Assembly (NCBI RefSeq): GCF_025698545.1 | Contig: NC_068569.1 | Location: 18,476,001 to 18,540,000, forward strand | Direction of reading: 5' to 3' | Length of the DNA stretch: 64,000 bases | From: Gossypium raimondii | Lineage: Eukaryota; Streptophyta; Magnoliopsida; Malvales; Malvaceae | Part shown: piece by piece, positions 1 through 12,971 of the stretch | Layout: each line of letters begins with the position of its first letter | How positions within the stretch are numbered: the first letter of the stretch is position 1 | Position numbers and translations under genes: made by a program | The notes under the pieces: model-generated | The model's input: the letters and a program-made list of their open reading frames with translations, nothing else | Databases searched by the model: none | What the model was told of the DNA's origin: nothing

Positions 1-115
1 AACATTAAGTTCAACTCAAGAAACTCAAATCCTATTTTCGATTCACATGTACAATTATATATAATTATTAACATTAGATTCAACTTAAAGAAACTTGTAT
101 CTTACATTCTAACCT

Positions 116-148
<33 letters not shown>

Positions 149-1594
149 CATATCATTTCATTCAATTCAAAACATTGCATCATTTATTCGAACCACATAT
201 ACACATACAATTTATATCATTAAATTCAACTTAAAGAATTTGTATTACACATTCGAACAATATCATATATTTATTTAATATATGCTATTAACTTCATCTT
301 ATTAAACTCAAGCATGCACGATATAACATATTCAATATTTGTAAAATAAAATTTCAACATTCCAATTTCTACTTGTATATCCGGTTAACAATATGAAAAT
401 AACAAAGCTAATTCAACTTATTAAACTTAAAACATACATTCGGCTAACAATTTATATAATTCATAAAATCAAATTTAGCTTATAGAACATAAAATTCAGC
501 TTATAGAACATATATATATTCTAATTTAATGACATACATTTGCTATTAGACTTATTTCGGATATCAGCGGACACGATCGACTATTCGATTACTTTCGTTT
601 TTCCCCGATCCAAATTCGTTTTCTTCGTTTCTTGATCTAAACATAATCAAATTTAACCTTTTATTCATCAAAACATTCAATTAAGTTCAAAATACATAAA
701 TGGTAAAATTACCATTTTGCCCCTAACATTTTACACTTTTTGCAATTTAGTCCTTTTTGCACAAAACACAAAATACACAAAATTTGCCCATACCACACAA
801 GGGCTAAATATTCATGGTTCTCATACAAGTCCACACATTGCATTTATTTCACACTTTAGTCCCCCAAAAATTTAATTTCACAATTTAACCCTAATTACTC
901 AATTTCATCAAAAATTCAAAAACAATACATGTTAATCTAACAAATATATTTCATATTTCACCTACTAGCATCATAAAATTCAAGCATTCATCAATGGCAC
1001 ATTTCAAAATTATTCACAATTCACAAAATTAAGACATGGGTTTTGAAGAACACGAAACAACGATCTTAAAACGTAAAAATTTTTAAAACCCAACAAAATA
1101 CATACCTAAATTAAGGATTACAAGTGCGAACCAAGCTTTCTTTTTTTTTCTTTGTCTTTTGAAGTTTCGCTAAAATGATGAACCTTTTGCATGTTTCTTT
1201 TATTTTTATGTTTTATTATAACATATATTATCAAAATTTTTAGTTTACCAATTTAACCTTAAATAATTAATATACAAAACATATAATATAAGGTCATTCT
1301 TGACCATTGGCATCCACTAACTTATATAGTGGGCTAATTGCATCATAGAACCTCCAAATTATAAAGACAACAACAATTAAACACTTTCATATTTAACCAC
1401 TAAATTTTCATTTTACGCGATTTAATCTTTTTTATTTAATTAGACACTCAAATGACAAAATTAAAACACGAAAATTTCACACAATTAAATTCACACATAA
1501 TAAACACACAAAATAATATTAAAATATTTTTTTAACTCGGACTTGTGGTCCCGAAACCACTATGTCCAATTAGAGTCGAAATCGGGCTGTTACA
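1..1594 (-). mobile_element. Gypsy-type LTR fossil, minus strand
   Basis: Read on the minus strand, the sequence starting at 1594 begins TGTAACAGCCCG and runs leftwards off the window. TGTAAC at the start is typical of a large group of plant Gypsy LTRs, and the following stretch mentions no reading frame. The region is AT-rich with short C-rich blocks. The other end is outside the window, so I cannot say whether it is a solo LTR or part of a longer element. It looks old and decayed. The family assignment is by recalled sequence style. Confidence 0.5.
119..146. repeat. (TA)n microsatellite
   Basis: Uninterrupted TA dinucleotide run of about 14 units inside the LTR-derived sequence. Confidence 0.9.
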
Positions 1595-2906
1595 GATACT
1601 TCGACTTCGAGTCGTTGAGACACTGAGTGTCAAATTATTACTTCGGATAAATTCGATGAGGTAATGGGTACCAATTTACTTCGGCATGGCCGATGAGACA
1701 CTGAGTGTCAACTTATTACTTCGAATTATCCGATGAGGCACTGAGTGCCAAACTGGTGTGTTTTGGTTGGATCCGTGTATCCGTCCGAGTCCGTGTCATG
1801 TTAATAGGGGTTATTGAATAAAATAGTGTTATGATTGATATTGAGTGGTGATTTGAGATATGGTTAGAGACATATGATTTGTGTATTTATGAATTGAATA
1901 TGAATTAACAATATTGTTGTTCAAATGATTTGTGTTCATATTGTGAAAAGCTATCTGGGATAGCAAATGATAAAAATTGAATGTGTTAAAAATACCTTAT
2001 TTATGAAATGAATAATTGTATGAGTACAGTTATTGTATGTTATATTATTTCACTTTTAAGCATTCAGATTATAGAAATATCACTGAGTTTATACTCAGCG
2101 TAAGGTTTGTTTTCCGTGCGCAGGTTAGGTTAAAGTCAGATTGTTGATTCAGCATCCATCAACAATCCCGAACTCAAAACGTGGTGATGTATATTTTTTT
2201 TGTGTCGGCATGTACCTAGGATGTCTTATGCTTGTCATTTTAGGATGTGAATGTAAATGATGTTATTAGATGATACTGGTTACTTGTATACATGATCATA
2301 CCTGTTAAGTTGAGGTTTAATATGACATGTTTAAGTTGATGCATAAGTGAGAGTGATATAGGCAAATTTGGGTTGAAATTCGTATGAATTTAGAATTAAC
2401 TTAAATGGTGTTTTATTTGATTGTTTTGATAATATATGTGAAGTACCTATGAGGGTACATTGGTTAGGAAACTAGGGTGATTGTTTTGACATGTTTTAAA
2501 GGTATTAAATCATGTTTTAAAGTGATTGATCAATTGGTTTTTGAGTTGATTGGTGTTCAAGGTTGTAGGGACGGTAAACTTGATTTTTAAGGTTCATTTT
2601 GAGTCCACACGGCCAGACACACGGACATGTGACTGGATCGTGAGAGACACATGACTAACACATGGGCGTGTGTCCCATGTACCTAGGAAAATTTTTAAAA
2701 TTTTACGAAAAATTCCTAGAGTATCGATTTTGTTCCGATTTGTTTCTAACACATTTTTTGAGCCTCGGGGCTCATAAAAAGGGACAACATGATTAAATTA
2801 TGATGTGTATGCTAGATGATTATATAATGTTCATATTTGATCTGAAAAGTCTGGTACTGCTCCGTAACCTTATTTCGGCGACGGATAAGGGTTAGGGGGT
2901 GTTACA
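1595..2906 (+). mobile_element. Gypsy-type LTR fossil, 3' part
   Basis: The sequence carries the repeated phrase GACACTGAGTGTCAA and related blocks (about 1615-1755), then runs to an end GGGGGTGTTACA at 2906. Ends in GTTACA match LTRs that start TGTAAC. It abuts the oppositely oriented LTR sequence at 1594, so elements have been nested or joined here. No coding domain is visible. Old and broken; family by sequence style only. Confidence 0.5.
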
Positions 2907-4523
2907 AAATTGATGTTAAATTTATTTATATAGATCTGGATAGATCAAATAAGGAGTTAGATCGAGAAATGGAAAAAGTGTCAGGTTAGTAGAGTTCCAT
3001 ATACGGGTAAGTGACGAGGTAAGTTTGTGTAACCAATTTGTGTATATTTATATGTTTGAATTGAATGTTGTGTACATGTGAATGTATAAATTCTATGAAA
3101 ATATGAAATTGATTACATGTTCAATAATGCCCGATAAGTAATAAGTCCCGTTTGAATAAATGAAATTCGATGGATACAGGATTTCCGTATTAGTTTTGGT
3201 TCTGGATATGTTGCGAACACACCATAGCTCGAAAGAACATCCTGTTATAAGTCCTCTCGAGCATCCTATTACATGGTTACTGCAAGCATCCTAATCGGTA
3301 TTAATCCTGCATATGTTGCAGACATACCATAGCTCTTTGTGAACGTCCTGTTATATGATCGGTATTGATCCTGCATATATTACGGACATACCGCAGCTCT
3401 TTATAAGCGTCCTGATATATGGCTACCCGGAGCTTCCTGATAATAGCTCTTCAGAGTTACTTGTTAAGCTCACATGAGCTTTCTGTTTCAATCTCTTATG
3501 ATTTTCCTGTTATAGCCCGGATAAGCTTCCTGTTACATAGCTCATATCGAGAAGGTCGGAACTTGGTCGGAGACACATCACACTATCCCTCGGACTTCTC
3601 GGTATATAAAGCAAGCTAAATTTTGGTATAATGGCATGTATAAGCTAAGTTAGGTATAATGATGAAATATTTTGGTTGTAACTAGCCATTGGAATGACTA
3701 GTGTAAGGCATATTTTAATGTAATTATATAAAGCCTTATCAAGTTTGATGTGTGATAAAATTGTGAGATGATGGGAAGTATACAAACCTATTGATGAATG
3801 GTTTTGAATTATCATAATTGATAAAGTATACTTATAAGGATTAATGTGTTTTTGGTAAGTTTAAACACTTGCACATATGAGATAATATGTCATGCATAAA
3901 ACTTGGTATTGGCATTGATTTGAGGGTTATGAATTGGCTTGTGAATATGTTTGGATGATGTTGTTGGTGAAAGGCAATTTGGGTGAGAAAAGTGGCCAGA
4001 AAATGGCCTATTTTTCGTCCACACAGACAGAGACACGGGCGTGTGTCTCAGCTGTGTGTGATACACGACCATGCGTATGGGCGTGTGGTTAGGCCATATG
4101 TCCCCTGCACCTAATTTTCAAAAATTAAATTGTCTACACAGCCTAGCACATGGGCATGTGGTTGGCTGTGTGACCCAAGTCAGAGAGTTATACGGGTTTG
4201 GACACGGGCTGGGACATGGCCATGTGCCTCACATTGAATGTCAGCACGGCCTAGGATACAGGCGTGTCACTTAGCCGTGTGAGCCACACGGGTATGTGTC
4301 CCCTGCACCTAAGGAAAATTTTTAAAATTTTGCGAAAAATTATCTGAGTTCTCGATCTAGTCCTGAATTATTTCTAATGCATAAATTGGGTTTCGAAGGC
4401 CCATATAAGAGACATTATGATTGATTGAGTTAGATTCTGGATATGAATATTAAATGATACGATTTAATTATATTTGATGTGTAAACTCTGATAATGCTTC
4501 GAATTTGTGTTAGGGATGTTACA
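2907..4523 (+). mobile_element. Gypsy-type LTR fossil ending inside a LINE
   Basis: A second LTR-like block, ending GGGATGTTACA at 4523. Its first half contains internal near-tandem units, and its second half contains the CACGGGCGTGTG-style blocks (4030-4300) often seen in Malvaceae Gypsy LTRs. The next base, 4524, is coding-derived sequence of a minus-strand LINE just before where its RNase H domain should follow, so this LTR sequence appears to have interrupted that LINE. Broken; no internal protein domain is seen. Confidence 0.5.
3180..3425. repeat. Internal near-tandem repeats of the LTR
   Basis: The phrases CCTGCATATGTTGC, GACATACC and CATAGCTC recur about every 60-75 bases three times, ending with related GCTTCCTG units to about 3535. 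This looks like regulatory-repeat structure within an LTR. Confidence 0.6.
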
Positions 4524-7500
4524 AAGTGATCTCTTGACAATAGCCTCGAATAAAACCCAGGAGTTCCTGCATGGAGAACATAAGACCTTCATGTATCATT
4601 TTATTCTTTCGATGCCATAAAGCCCATAAAAAAGTAATTAAAACCTGTTTGTTGTTTTCAGCTGCTGCATGAAAAGTGTTTACTAACCAGTCTTTGCAAT
4701 TCGAGGTAATCCCAACTGGAGCCATTGTGATATTTAAAGAAGCCTAGAGCTATTGTAAAACACCACAGGACCACATCAAGTGGTTAGAATCCTCCGGAGC
4801 CTCCTTACATAGTGGACAAACTACATCAACATTTAATCTTTGCTGAAAAAGATTGCTAAAATAAGGCACATAATTATTGAATAGCCTCCACATATGTACT
4901 TTTACTTTAATTGGTATGTGCATAGTCCAAAGTGTGTTGCAAAAATCCTTGTATTTGTCTACTGTAGACAAATTCTAGTCATTGTTCTGTAATTTTTCTG
5001 TAACTAAAGCTCGATACCTACTCTTCACGGAATACTCCCCAGTAGCCTCGTGTTTCCAAACCAACATATCGTGAGATCTGGAGCTGGCAAGAGGGAATGG
5101 TAAAAATTCGGTTCGCTTGGTCTTATCAACGAGTCTGCTGATCACCTCTTTATTCCAGGTATTTGTCTCAACATCAGTTAACTGGTTCACTGTAATCTAG
5201 GAAAGATTTATGCTCTGAACTGATAACCTACTATTTCCTGGACCAGGCAGCCATGGATCATTCTACATATTCACACTACCACTGCTACCAATACACCGAA
5301 GTAACCATTCTGCAACCATATCCCTGACACTACAAATACTCCTCCAAGTAAATGAAGGGTAAGAACCAACCTTAGCTGATAAAATATCTATGAATGGATA
5401 ATAACGAGCTTTTAAAACCTTCGATAACAGGCAATTGGGAAAGGAAAAAATACGTCAAGCTTGTTTTGCTAATAAAGCTTTATTAAACAAAAACAGATTC
5501 CAAAATCCCAGCCCACCAACAAACTTAGGTTTACACAACGCATTCCAATTACTCCAATGAATGGCTTTTGCTGATTTATTATTAGACCACCAGAATTTAT
5601 TCAAAATACCCTCTAACTTGCGACATAAAGTTTTTGGCAAAGCAAAACACTGCATAACATATACAGGGATTGCTTGTAGAACTGACTTAATGAATACTTC
5701 TTTTCCTCCAATCGAAAGATAACGCAAACTCCACCCATCAATTCTTTTCTTGAAATGGTCAACAAAATTAGCAAAAGCCCACCTCTTCTTTCTTCCAACC
5801 ATCATTGATAATCCCAAGTACTTCTCAAGGTTTGTAGTTACACGAACACCTAAAATGTCGGTAACTGTCTCTCATACATTAGATGCCACATTTGCACCAA
5901 AATAGATAAGCGATTTATTGAAATTCACCCGTTGCCCTGAATATTGTTTCGAACAGCATTTGCTCCCTCACGCGAGGCATCCCAAAAAAGAATACAGTCA
6001 TTTGCAAAGAACAAATGGTTAATTAAGAGTCTTTCCCTTCCAATTGGACCACCCCGAATTAGACCTTTCTATTTAGCCTCATAGAGTAGAGTAGAAAAAC
6101 CCTCTACACATATTAAAAATAGATAAGGGCTGAGCAGATCACCCTACATCAATCCTCTTGAAGGTGAAAATCACTCACTAGTATCCCCATTGAGACCCGC
6201 AGTATAGGAGACAAAACAAACACACCTCATAATGAGAATGACCCAATCAGTATGAAAACCCAATCGGATCATCATTCCAGCTAAAAAATCCCACTGAACA
6301 TGATCATACGCTTTACTCATATCGAGTTTAAGCGCAAAATTCCCTTTCCACTTCTCTTTCTTATTTTAAGGGAATGTAAAACCTTATATCCGATTAACAC
6401 ATTATCCGAAATATGTCTTCCTGGGATAAAAGCCCCTTGAGCTTCATTAATACAACATCCCAATATTGCACTCATACGCTCTTACAAGACTTTCGCAATA
6501 ATTTTGTAAACCACATTACAAAGACTTATAGGTCTGAATTGTGAAAGATTTTTTGGTTTCTCAACTTTATGAATCAAAACGATATGGTTTTTCTTAATTT
6601 CAACCATTTTAATTTCAACTTTAAAAGCAACTAAATAGTAGCTAGAAATTTCAGGTCTAACAATATGCAAGTACTTTTGGTAAAATATTACTTAAAAACC
6701 ATCAATCCCGGGGCCTTCAGGGGTGTCATCGTTTTAACAACATGCCCAATGTCCTCAGTGAAAGGTTTGAACAGCTCGTTATTCATACTCGTAGTGATCC
6801 GTTGCTTCATTAACCCAAACAACCATTCATCATCACCTGTCTCAGAGGTCGAAAATAAATTGTTGAAATACTTCAAGGCAAGCTGTAGCATCTTAGCTTT
6901 CGTTGAAAACCAACGTCCATCCTCCACTTTCAAACCAGTTATCCGGCTACGATTTTGGCGATGAACAGCGACTTTATAAAAAAAAGCTTGTATTTTGATC
7001 CCTATTTTTCAACCAGTTGATACGAGCTCGTTGTTTCCAAACAATTTCCTCTTTATCAACCTTCAAACTAAGGTCTAACTGAACATATTTAATTTCAGCC
7101 AAAACCTCATCAGATGGATCCCTACTATAAAGCTCAAGTAGTCGTTCTTCTAAATCCAAACAAGTTTTCCTTTGCTCCCTGTTCCGTAAACAACTCCATT
7201 GTTGGAATTGCTGCCCCATTTTCGTAAGCTTAACCGAGATACTTCTAGCCAAATCATCTCAATTTCTTTTTACCTCCTCAAAGGGATGTTCTAAACACCA
7301 TCTGGCCTCAAAACGAAAAAGCTTAGCACCATATCATTGAGCATCTCTTCGCATACTTGTCGTGTCCAAAAGAATCGGTAGTGGTTCGAAAAAGTACGAC
7401 TCAAATGCTCTACTTGGTATCCTGAAAAGAGATTCATCCAATCCAACGACGAAACTCCCTTATCAAGTCTTTCCCGTATATTAGTTGACAAAAATCTTCT

Positions 7501-7926
7501 TCTCTCCCACTTAAACCACCTACCGATGAAACCCAAATCATTAAACTCGCAATCATCCAACACGCTTTAAAACTCAATCATCTGTCGTTTTGATCTAAGA
7601 CGTCCACCCTTCTTCTCAACAGAATTCATGATCTCATTGAAATCCCTAATCACAAGCCAATAGATCATTTGATCATGTCCCAAATGTCTAAGCAGCTCCC
7701 ATGACCCATGCTTACTCCGTTCATCAGGATTCCCATAAAACCCTGTTAAACACCAAGCTTCTCCACATTCATTGTCATGAATATTACCATCAATATGATA
7801 ATAAGAATAGCTCTTAAGCCAAATCAACGAATTCCCTTTCCAACCCAAGGATAAACCACCTTTTGAACCTATCGCCCCAATATCAATACCGTTTTCAAAA
7901 CCACATTTCAACCTAACCATTTTCAT
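4524..7926 (-). pseudogene. L1-type LINE ORF2 remnant: endonuclease, reverse transcriptase, zf-RVT
   Basis: Read on the minus strand, pieces in several frames give the ordered domains of a plant L1 ORF2. The apurinic endonuclease is at 7926-7291, with GGLSLGW, FYGNPDERSKHGSW and RDFNEIM, where GDFNEI is usual. The reverse transcriptase follows at about 7250-5455, with KAPGLMVF in place of KAPGPDGF, FRPISLCNVVYKIIAKVL, and GRKKRWAF followed by LSIGGKEVFIKSVLQAIP. The zf-RVT domain is at 5190-4750, with GEYSVKSRYRAL and CPLCKEAPEDSNHLMWSC. The last piece (4725-4519) is the linker before RNase H; the RNase H domain itself is absent because LTR sequence begins at 4523. Many frame changes and stops mean it is not functional. 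The domain order is certain; the clade (L1) follows from it. Confidence 0.88.
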
Positions 7927-8059
7927 CTTTTTTTAACTTAATTTTGTTTCTATGAGAAACAAAATCTTGGGATTAATGGCCCTCAATTTTTTTTGAGCCT
8001 ACTAACAATCTGTGGTCTCCCCAAACCACGAACATTCCAACTTAGGATTTTCATTGCAT

Positions 8060-9330
8060 TCAGCTACTCTGCCCTGCAGAGCTAGCCGTTAAATCGAAAG
8101 AACCTCCTTCAATATTATTCCACGAAGAATTTATTGAAACACCCACTATCCGTTGTCGTTTCTTTCCTTCCAAAGAAATTAGAGGATCATTTTCCTCAGT
8201 CAACACCACATCCATGGGCTCACCAGCACTAACGACCCCATTCAAATCCCTACTGCCCATGTTACGCCAACTGTCATTCCCCCTAAGTAAAATATGTTCA
8301 ACAGATTCTAAAGGAATAAAAATGGGATTTAGAGACGTTTTCTCCATAACACCCATTGTATTACGCCCAACATCATGCTCCTCCCCTGAATTTCTATTTT
8401 TATTATCTCTTTCCATATCCACCCTACTGCACTCTGAACCGTCTGCTTCACGGAGCCATTTACTCATGACTGTATTTTGTCAGCGCACCACTGCACGCAA
8501 AGAAATATCCTATCAAAATACTATTTTTTATTGTTCAATTAGGGTCCGAAACAGGTAAAAACTCTCCCCATAACTCAGTTTACCACAAATGAAGCAAAAT
8601 AAACTCAGTTTCTCGTACTGAAAACGAGCATAGACAGTCCTCTCCTTTTCGATTAGAATTTTTTTCTTTCTTTTCAACGAAAGTGACACATCCAAGCGAA
8701 CCCGAATGCATATAAATTTTTTAATTTCTGTTGTCAGAATAGAAGTATCATACTCAAGAAACTGTCCCAAAAAATTACCAAATTGCTTGGCCATCGTTTC
8801 CTTCATCAAACCTGGAGGCAAATAATGTATTTGGACCCAAAACTCAGATAAATATAACAGAACTACTAACAGATCTTCTTCCATTTGGATTTTGTGAAGA
8901 ATAACCAAATGATTATTGAAAAACTATGGGGGTACCAAAAAGCACTCTTTGAACATCAAAATCATGGAAAAATTGAAAAAGAAACCTTTTGTCCCCTAAA
9001 TCCAAAATGCAAATCCCCCCAATAGGATGCCAAAGATCAGCCATGGTATTGCATAATGAAGGAAAATGAACAACACTATCAGTTAAACATCGCCCTACCA
9101 AACAAAATTGATAATTCTGATCCACCACCGTAGCCTCCTCATGAAACGCATCCTCTTCCTCATCAAGTAAATTCAGATTGGCTAATCCCTCCTCCATCAC
9201 TCAAAAACAAAGAAACTACCACACCAAAACTAAGAAAATTCAAAGGCAAAAAAAAAAGAAGGAAAAGAATAACCCCGTGTCAAAAGAAAAACAAAACCCC
9301 GTGTCAAAAGATAGAATTTTTAAAAAAAAT
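8060..9330 (-). pseudogene. L1-type LINE ORF1 remnant (DUF4283 plus zinc knuckle)
   Basis: This lies upstream of the ORF2 remnant on the same strand. The first open piece (9200-8913) starts MMEEGLANLNLLDEEEDAF, and it contains CLVGRCLTD and a run resembling the DUF4283 domain that opens plant L1 ORF1. The next piece (8908-8528) has FWVQIHYLPPG and then FCFICGKLSYGESF, a degraded CCHC-type knuckle (normally CxxCGxxGHxxxxC). A basic and acidic tail follows (8467-8060). The leader to about 9330 is A-rich on the plus strand. It is broken across frames. Together with ORF2 this makes a nearly full 5' end on a LINE whose 3' end has been lost. Confidence 0.75.
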
Positions 9331-11210
9331 AGATAAGATTTTAATTATTCAGGAGGTTACACATTTCATGCATGTGTGTAAAAGAAAGAAAAGGTGGATG
9401 ACAATAAAGATTGATATTGAGAAGGCCTATAATCGAGTAGAGGGAAACTTTATGGCGGATACTCTACTTTTTTTGGAGACTCCTACTCGTTTATTTAGGC
9501 TTATGAATTGTATTTCTTCGTTGACTATGCAAATTTTATCGAATGGGGAACCGTCAAATGTGTTTCTTCCAAGTAGGGGCTTACAGTAAGATGATCCTTT
9601 TTTTCATATCTGTTTGTTTTGGAAATGGAAAGGCTTGGCCATATGATTGATAAGGAAGTACCTGGGAAATCGATTCAATTTAGATAAAATGGACTAAGCT
9701 CATCACATTTGTTCTTTGCAAATGATTTAATTTTATCTTGCCAATTTGAACTAGATTAGATGGCATTAGTTAACAATGTATTGAGTGAGTTTAGTGTTTT
9801 TTCTAGTCATAAAGTTAATGCTATGGAAACTCAGGTGTTTTTTTCGAGTAATATTGTCAACGAAGTGGCGAAATCTCTTGCCCAAATGCTCGATTTCTAA
9901 AAGTTTAATGATTTGGCAAGTTACTTGGGAATGTCTTTGTTCCATAAACATGTCACTAGAAAAACCTTTCAGTTTGTTATTGATAAAGTGAGGAACCATT
10001 TAAATGGTTGGGATGCAAAACTCTTGTTAATGGCTAGTAGGGTCACTTTAGCTAAATCAGTTCTGATGGTTATCCTTAATTATTTCATGCGAATAACTTT
10101 GATATTTGTTGGAGTTTGTAACGATATTGAAAAGGTTTTTAGGAATTTCATTTGGAGTGCAATGAACCGAGAAAAAGAGGTGGCTCTTGTCAGGTGAAAA
10201 TATTTATGCCAAGCAATTGATAGAGGTAGTTTAGGCTTCCGTTCTGTAGTCTTACAGAATCAAACATTTCTTTTAAAATTGGGTTTCCATCTTCTAAAAA
10301 ATGCAAATGAGTTTTAGGTTAAAGTTTTGTACTCCAAGTATGGAGTCACAGAGGAAGTTCCTTTGTCTATTGAACGATCAAATTGCTAATTCATTTGGAA
10401 ATCAATTGTAAAATTTTGGTCCATGTGTTTCGTGATTGCCCAAGTGTTGGGTAAATTTTGAGTAGATTAATCCGAGGTGAACAAGCTAAAAATTTCTTCA
10501 ATCTTCCTATCCAAGATTTGCTAGCTGTAAACTCAACTAATAGATTAGAGGTAAAAGTGGATGTGGTTGAGTGAATTACCTTGTTTGGGATGTTTTTTTG
10601 GCTTATTTGGAAGCATCGTAATCAACTGGTTTTTAATGGTTTAAACTTTAGCTGTGATGATATTTATGCTAAAGGTACGGCGTGGGTGAAGCATGTGATG
10701 GAAGCAAAATTGTATAACGAGGTGCGGAATCCCTCGATGTCGAAACATTTAGTTTGGATGGCACCAAATGAGGGGTGGGTTAAGCGATGGTTCGGTCAGG
10801 GAGGAATCAGGACATGCGACAATGGGAGGTGTGATACGGGATCAAGTTGGTAACTGGCTATTAGGCTACTCTAGGCACTTGGGATCATGCTCTATTCTTG
10901 AAGCCGAATTATGGGGGATTTTTGAAGGGGTTAATATGGCTTGGAGTTTGGGTGTTCGTCGAATAGAGGTGGAATGTGACAGCAAAATGGCTTTACAGCT
11001 TGTTGCAGATTAGCAGCGAAACAAGAGCAGCAACAATAGCAGTTTGTGATTGGTATAAGATATGGTCTCGATGTGTGATCCGCCTTGAGAAGTATCCGTT
11101 AAACATGGGTATCGAATGACGAATCAGCTTGCAGACGGCATGATGAAGTTGGCTTATGGTCAACCCTTGTGGGTGGAACAGTTTGGAAGTCCTCTGGAAC
11201 ATCTATAGAG
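9331..11210 (+). pseudogene. 5'-truncated L1-type LINE: reverse transcriptase to RNase H
   Basis: This element enters in mid reverse transcriptase: IIQEVTHFM, then MTIKIDIEKAYNRVEG at about 9400. The catalytic motif at 9712-9735 reads FAND rather than FADD. The thumb region has LNGWDAKLLLMASRVTLAKS, and RNase H follows at 10768-11010, with DGSV, EAELWGIFEG and VECDSKMALQL carrying the D, E and D residues. It ends with QLADGMMKLAYG and a stop near 11207. Stops and frame changes break it. Truncation at the 5' end is normal for target-primed insertion. It sits head to head with the minus-strand LINE and is not its missing piece, because it has the opposite orientation and repeats the RT domain. 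Confidence 0.85.
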
Positions 11211-11379
11211 AATTTTTCTTAATGACACCACGTGTATTATAAATGTTGTTGATGGTAGCTAATATTTTCTGTTACGTGCTTCTATTACGAAAAAGAATAG
11301 TTGTAAACTAAACTGAGCCTCTAAAATTTCACTTGAAGTCTTAAAAAAAAAACTCAAATAATTAATCACTGCACATTTT

Positions 11380-12655
11380 GGCTATTTTACCAAAATAATC
11401 TAAAAAAAATTATATTTACAAAAATAACGCAGGTTTAAAAATAATTACCAAAATAACCTAAAATGAACAGTAAAATGGGGTGGTGGCCTGTCAATGGCCG
11501 GCACCACCTGGTATTTTGGACCCATGATTGCTTGATAGTTGTGTCAGACTTAAAAAAATAATTTTTTTGTGTATTTTTTTTAAAAATCGTATCATACTGG
11601 TATACAGGGAAAAAAAAAGGAAAATTTTTTTTGGGTGCTGGCCTATCAATGGCCGGCACCACCTTTACGGGAAAAAATAATATTTTTTTACATTTTGGGG
11701 TGTCATTGGCCGGCACCAGTATACAAAAAAATTAAAAAAAAAATTTTGGTGGTGGCCTGCCAATGGCCGGCACCACCTTTATGTAAAAAAAAAATTATAT
11801 TTTAGGGTGTCATTGGCCGGCACCAGTATACGAAATTTTTTTAAAAAAATTTTACTTTTTTGGTGGTGGCCTGCCAATGGTTGGCACCACCTTTATGTAA
11901 AATTTTTTATTTTTTTTACATTTTGGAGTGTCATTAGCCAGCACCGGTATACGAAAAAATTAAAAAAAATTTGGTGGTGGCCTGCCAATGGCCGGCACCA
12001 CCTTTATGTAAAACAATTTTTTTTTACATTTTGAGGTGTCATTGGTCGGCACCAATATACAAAAAAATAAAAAAAATTTGGTGGTGGCCTGCCAATGGCC
12101 AGCACCACCTTTATATAATTTTTTTTTTTTACATTTTGGGGTGTCATTGGCAGGCCATCACCAAATTTTTTTTTTATTTTTTCGTATACTGGTGTCGGCC
12201 AATGACACCTCAAAATGTAACATAAAGGTGATGCTGGCCATTGGCAGGCCACCACCAATTTTTTTTTAATTTTTTTTTAATTTTTTCATATTCTAGTGCT
12301 GGCCAATGACACTCGAAAATGTAAAAAAAAAAAATTACATAAAGGTGGTGCCGCCATTGACAGGCCACCACCAAAAAAAATTTAAAATTTTTTCGTATAC
12401 TGGTGCCGGCCAATGACACCCCAAAATGTAAAAAAAAAATTCCTGTAAAGGTGGTGCTGGCCATTGACAGGCCAACACCCAAATTTTTATTTTTATTTTT
12501 TTTCCCTGTATACCAGTATGATACGATTTTAAAAAAATACACTGGTTCAGGCCATTGACAAGCCAAAACCAAAAAAATCATTTTTTTTAAGTCTGACACA
12601 ATTATAAAACAATCATAGGTCCAAAATACCAGGTGGTGCCGGCCATTGAGACCCC
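11380..12655. mobile_element. Large foldback DNA element with inverted tandem array (Mutator-like foldback, inferred)
   Basis: Sequence around 11478-12130 is repeated in reverse complement across 12140-12655. The outermost arms match: GGTATTTTGGACC near 11510 pairs with GGTCCAAAATACC near 12619. Each arm is a tandem array with a period near 110 bp. It alternates a core A (GGTGGTGGCCTGCCAATGG then CCGGCACCACC; at about 11749, 11861, 11971 and 12081) and a core B (GTGTCATTGGCCGGCACCA then GTATAC). At the centre (12136-12165) A and B are fused. The probable left outer end GGCTATTTTACCAAAATAA at 11380 has no partner on the right, so the right outer end is lost. No transposase is seen. Open frames across it are translations of the repeat, not genes. 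Confidence 0.8.
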
Positions 12656-12932
12656 AAGAAAATGTCATTGTCTTTCAAAATTAAATCAAAGATACAAAGA
12701 GGGTTTTAGATGGGGAGGAAGACATGGTCCAACATTAAAAAATGGACCCTCGGAATAAATTTCAGTCATATTTTCATGATCTCTTTGTTGTGACTTTTTT
12801 ATCAGCGTGGCACTCGTGGAAAACTAATGTACTAACTGTTACAAAACTCTCCACCGCCAAAATAATCAGCTGTGATGTCAAAATCAAGTACAAATTATTA
12901 TTTGTCCTTTTTAAAGCAAAAGTACCAATTAT

Positions 12933-12938
<6 letters not shown>

Positions 12939-12968
<30 letters not shown>
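12939..12968. repeat. (TA)n microsatellite
   Basis: Uninterrupted TA run of about 15 units. Confidence 0.9.

Positions 12969-12971
<3 letters not shown>

Noticed and set aside
12210-12668. A 152-codon open frame and several overlapping frames across 11435-12269
   Set aside because: They are translations of the inverted repeat array; the same short peptide (VACQWPAP) recurs in several frames and strands. No start context or domain.
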